DNA of 64,000 nucleotides from Shinella sp. CPCC 101442 (lineage in GTDB: Bacteria; Pseudomonadota; Alphaproteobacteria; Rhizobiales; Rhizobiaceae). The notes under the pieces are model-generated. The model ran no database searches. It worked only from the letters and a program-made list of their open reading frames with translations, and was not told the DNA's origin. The position numbers were made by a program, and so were the translations under genes. Location of the stretch: contig NZ_JALIQS010000002.1 in NCBI RefSeq assembly GCF_024704725.1, forward strand, positions 434,001 through 498,000. Reading direction: 5' to 3'. Every line of letters starts with the position of its first letter. Position 1 is the first letter of the stretch. This document shows, in pieces, positions 63,683-64,000 of this stretch.

Positions 63683-63726
63683 CTTAGAGACCTTACAGCA
63701 TGTTCGGCGGGCCTTGGATACGGCGA

Positions 63727-63754
63727 CGCCGCGAAACCGAGCGATTTCGCGGCG
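63727..63754 (-). repeat. Hairpin between degP and the response regulator gene
   Basis: 10-bp stem CGCCGCGAAA / TTTCGCGGCG with an 8-base loop, 26 bases beyond the degP stop. No T-run follows, so partial termination or mRNA protection is more likely than a full stop. Confidence 0.5.
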
Positions 63755-63779
63755 CCATTCGAGAGGGCTATGGAGCCGT

Positions 63780-64000
63780 TCAGCCCTGATCGATCGGCAG
63801 CGCCAGGAAGCGACTGCCATCCTTGGTCTCGATCTGGAACAGTGCCTTGGAGCGGCCGTCCTTGCGGGCGCCGTCGAGAACCTTCACGACGTCGTCGGCA
63901 GACTTGACCACCTGGTTGTTGACCGAGGTGATGCGATCGCCTTCCTTGAGGCCACGGTCGCCGGCATCCGAGTCCGGATCGACGGCGGAAACCGTCAGGC
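63780..64000 (-). CDS. degP: DegP/HtrA-type periplasmic serine protease, C-terminal PDZ fragment
   Basis: Only the last 72 codons are in the window; the 5' part lies to the right. It encodes the second PDZ domain of a Do-family protease: AVDPDSDAGDRGLKEGDRIT, VNNQVVKSADDVVKVLDG and the final strand SRFLALPIDQG. The protease domain is not visible. Followed, in the same direction, by the two-component genes, suggesting shared control of envelope protein quality. Confidence 0.88.
   Translation of the reverse strand, partial: LTVSAVDPDSDAGDRGLKEGDRITSVNNQVVKSADDVVKVLDGARKDGRSKALFQIETKDGSRFLALPIDQG

Overview
This window is chromosomal DNA from a GC-rich alphaproteobacterium, almost certainly Rhizobiales and most likely Rhizobiaceae (Rhizobium, Ensifer, Shinella or Agrobacterium type). 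The evidence is a Porin_2-type outer-membrane porin, an IolC fused to its aldolase-like domain, an RpiR-type IolR with GGAA-N6-TTCC-like operators, a Rhizobiales-style DegP / two-component / GlnE neighbourhood and many short rhizobial small proteins. There is no insertion sequence, prophage, CRISPR array or rRNA. One tRNA gene, tRNA-Ser(GCT), is present.

Layout. 0-5.5 kb: the start of dapA (lysine/DAP synthesis) diverges from a periplasmic lytic transglycosylase, followed by an alpha/beta hydrolase and a convergent porin. 5.9-8.7 kb: two secreted RTX calcium-binding proteins on either side of tRNA-Ser. 8.7-13.5 kb: a MarR regulator divergent from a glutathione transferase with a clear operator pair, then a 1,116-residue secreted caspase-fold protein carrying two copies of a Sel1-repeat module. 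13.5-21.6 kb: inositol catabolism, with an oxidoreductase divergent from iolR-iolC-iolD-iolE-iolB. 21.5-30 kb: a PHB-depolymerase-type esterase, glutaryl-CoA dehydrogenase, two PilZ proteins, a HisC-like aminotransferase, a Sel1-like small protein, DUF2147, two tiny hydrophobic ORFs, YnfA and AMP nucleosidase. 30-34.3 kb: a putrescine-type aminotransferase divergent from a glutamine-synthetase-like enzyme (probably polyamine use), then a lipid kinase coupled to a NIPSNAP protein.

34.6-43.3 kb: an MFS exporter, an HxlR regulator with its quinone-oxidoreductase-like neighbour, DoxX, an Lrp/EamA divergent pair, a choline/betaine-type ABC permease and binding protein without an ATPase gene, a VOC protein and an L,D-transpeptidase. 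43.5-50.7 kb: ETF-ubiquinone oxidoreductase (with a duplicated 3' tail after its stop), a GlcD-like FAD oxidase, an atypical SDR, a YegD-like Hsp70, a family-4-like uracil-DNA glycosylase and two very small ORFs. 50.8-58.5 kb: an MFS and an EamA transporter with overlapping 3' ends, aminopeptidase N and a PAS histidine kinase. 58.6-64 kb, all on the minus strand: the 3' end of degP, an OmpR-type response regulator, its histidine kinase and glnE.

How they work together. The iol genes form a complete middle pathway from inosose to the phosphorylated keto-deoxygluconate stage, and the predicted IolR sites lie just where autoregulation and control of iolC would require. ETF-QO and glutaryl-CoA dehydrogenase belong to the same electron route (acyl-CoA to ETF to quinone). 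GlnE follows the envelope two-component genes closely enough to share their transcript. The least explained items are the duplicated caspase/Sel1 protein, the ETF-QO tail duplication, a perfect 24-bp inverted repeat inside the iol operon and several very small ORFs.
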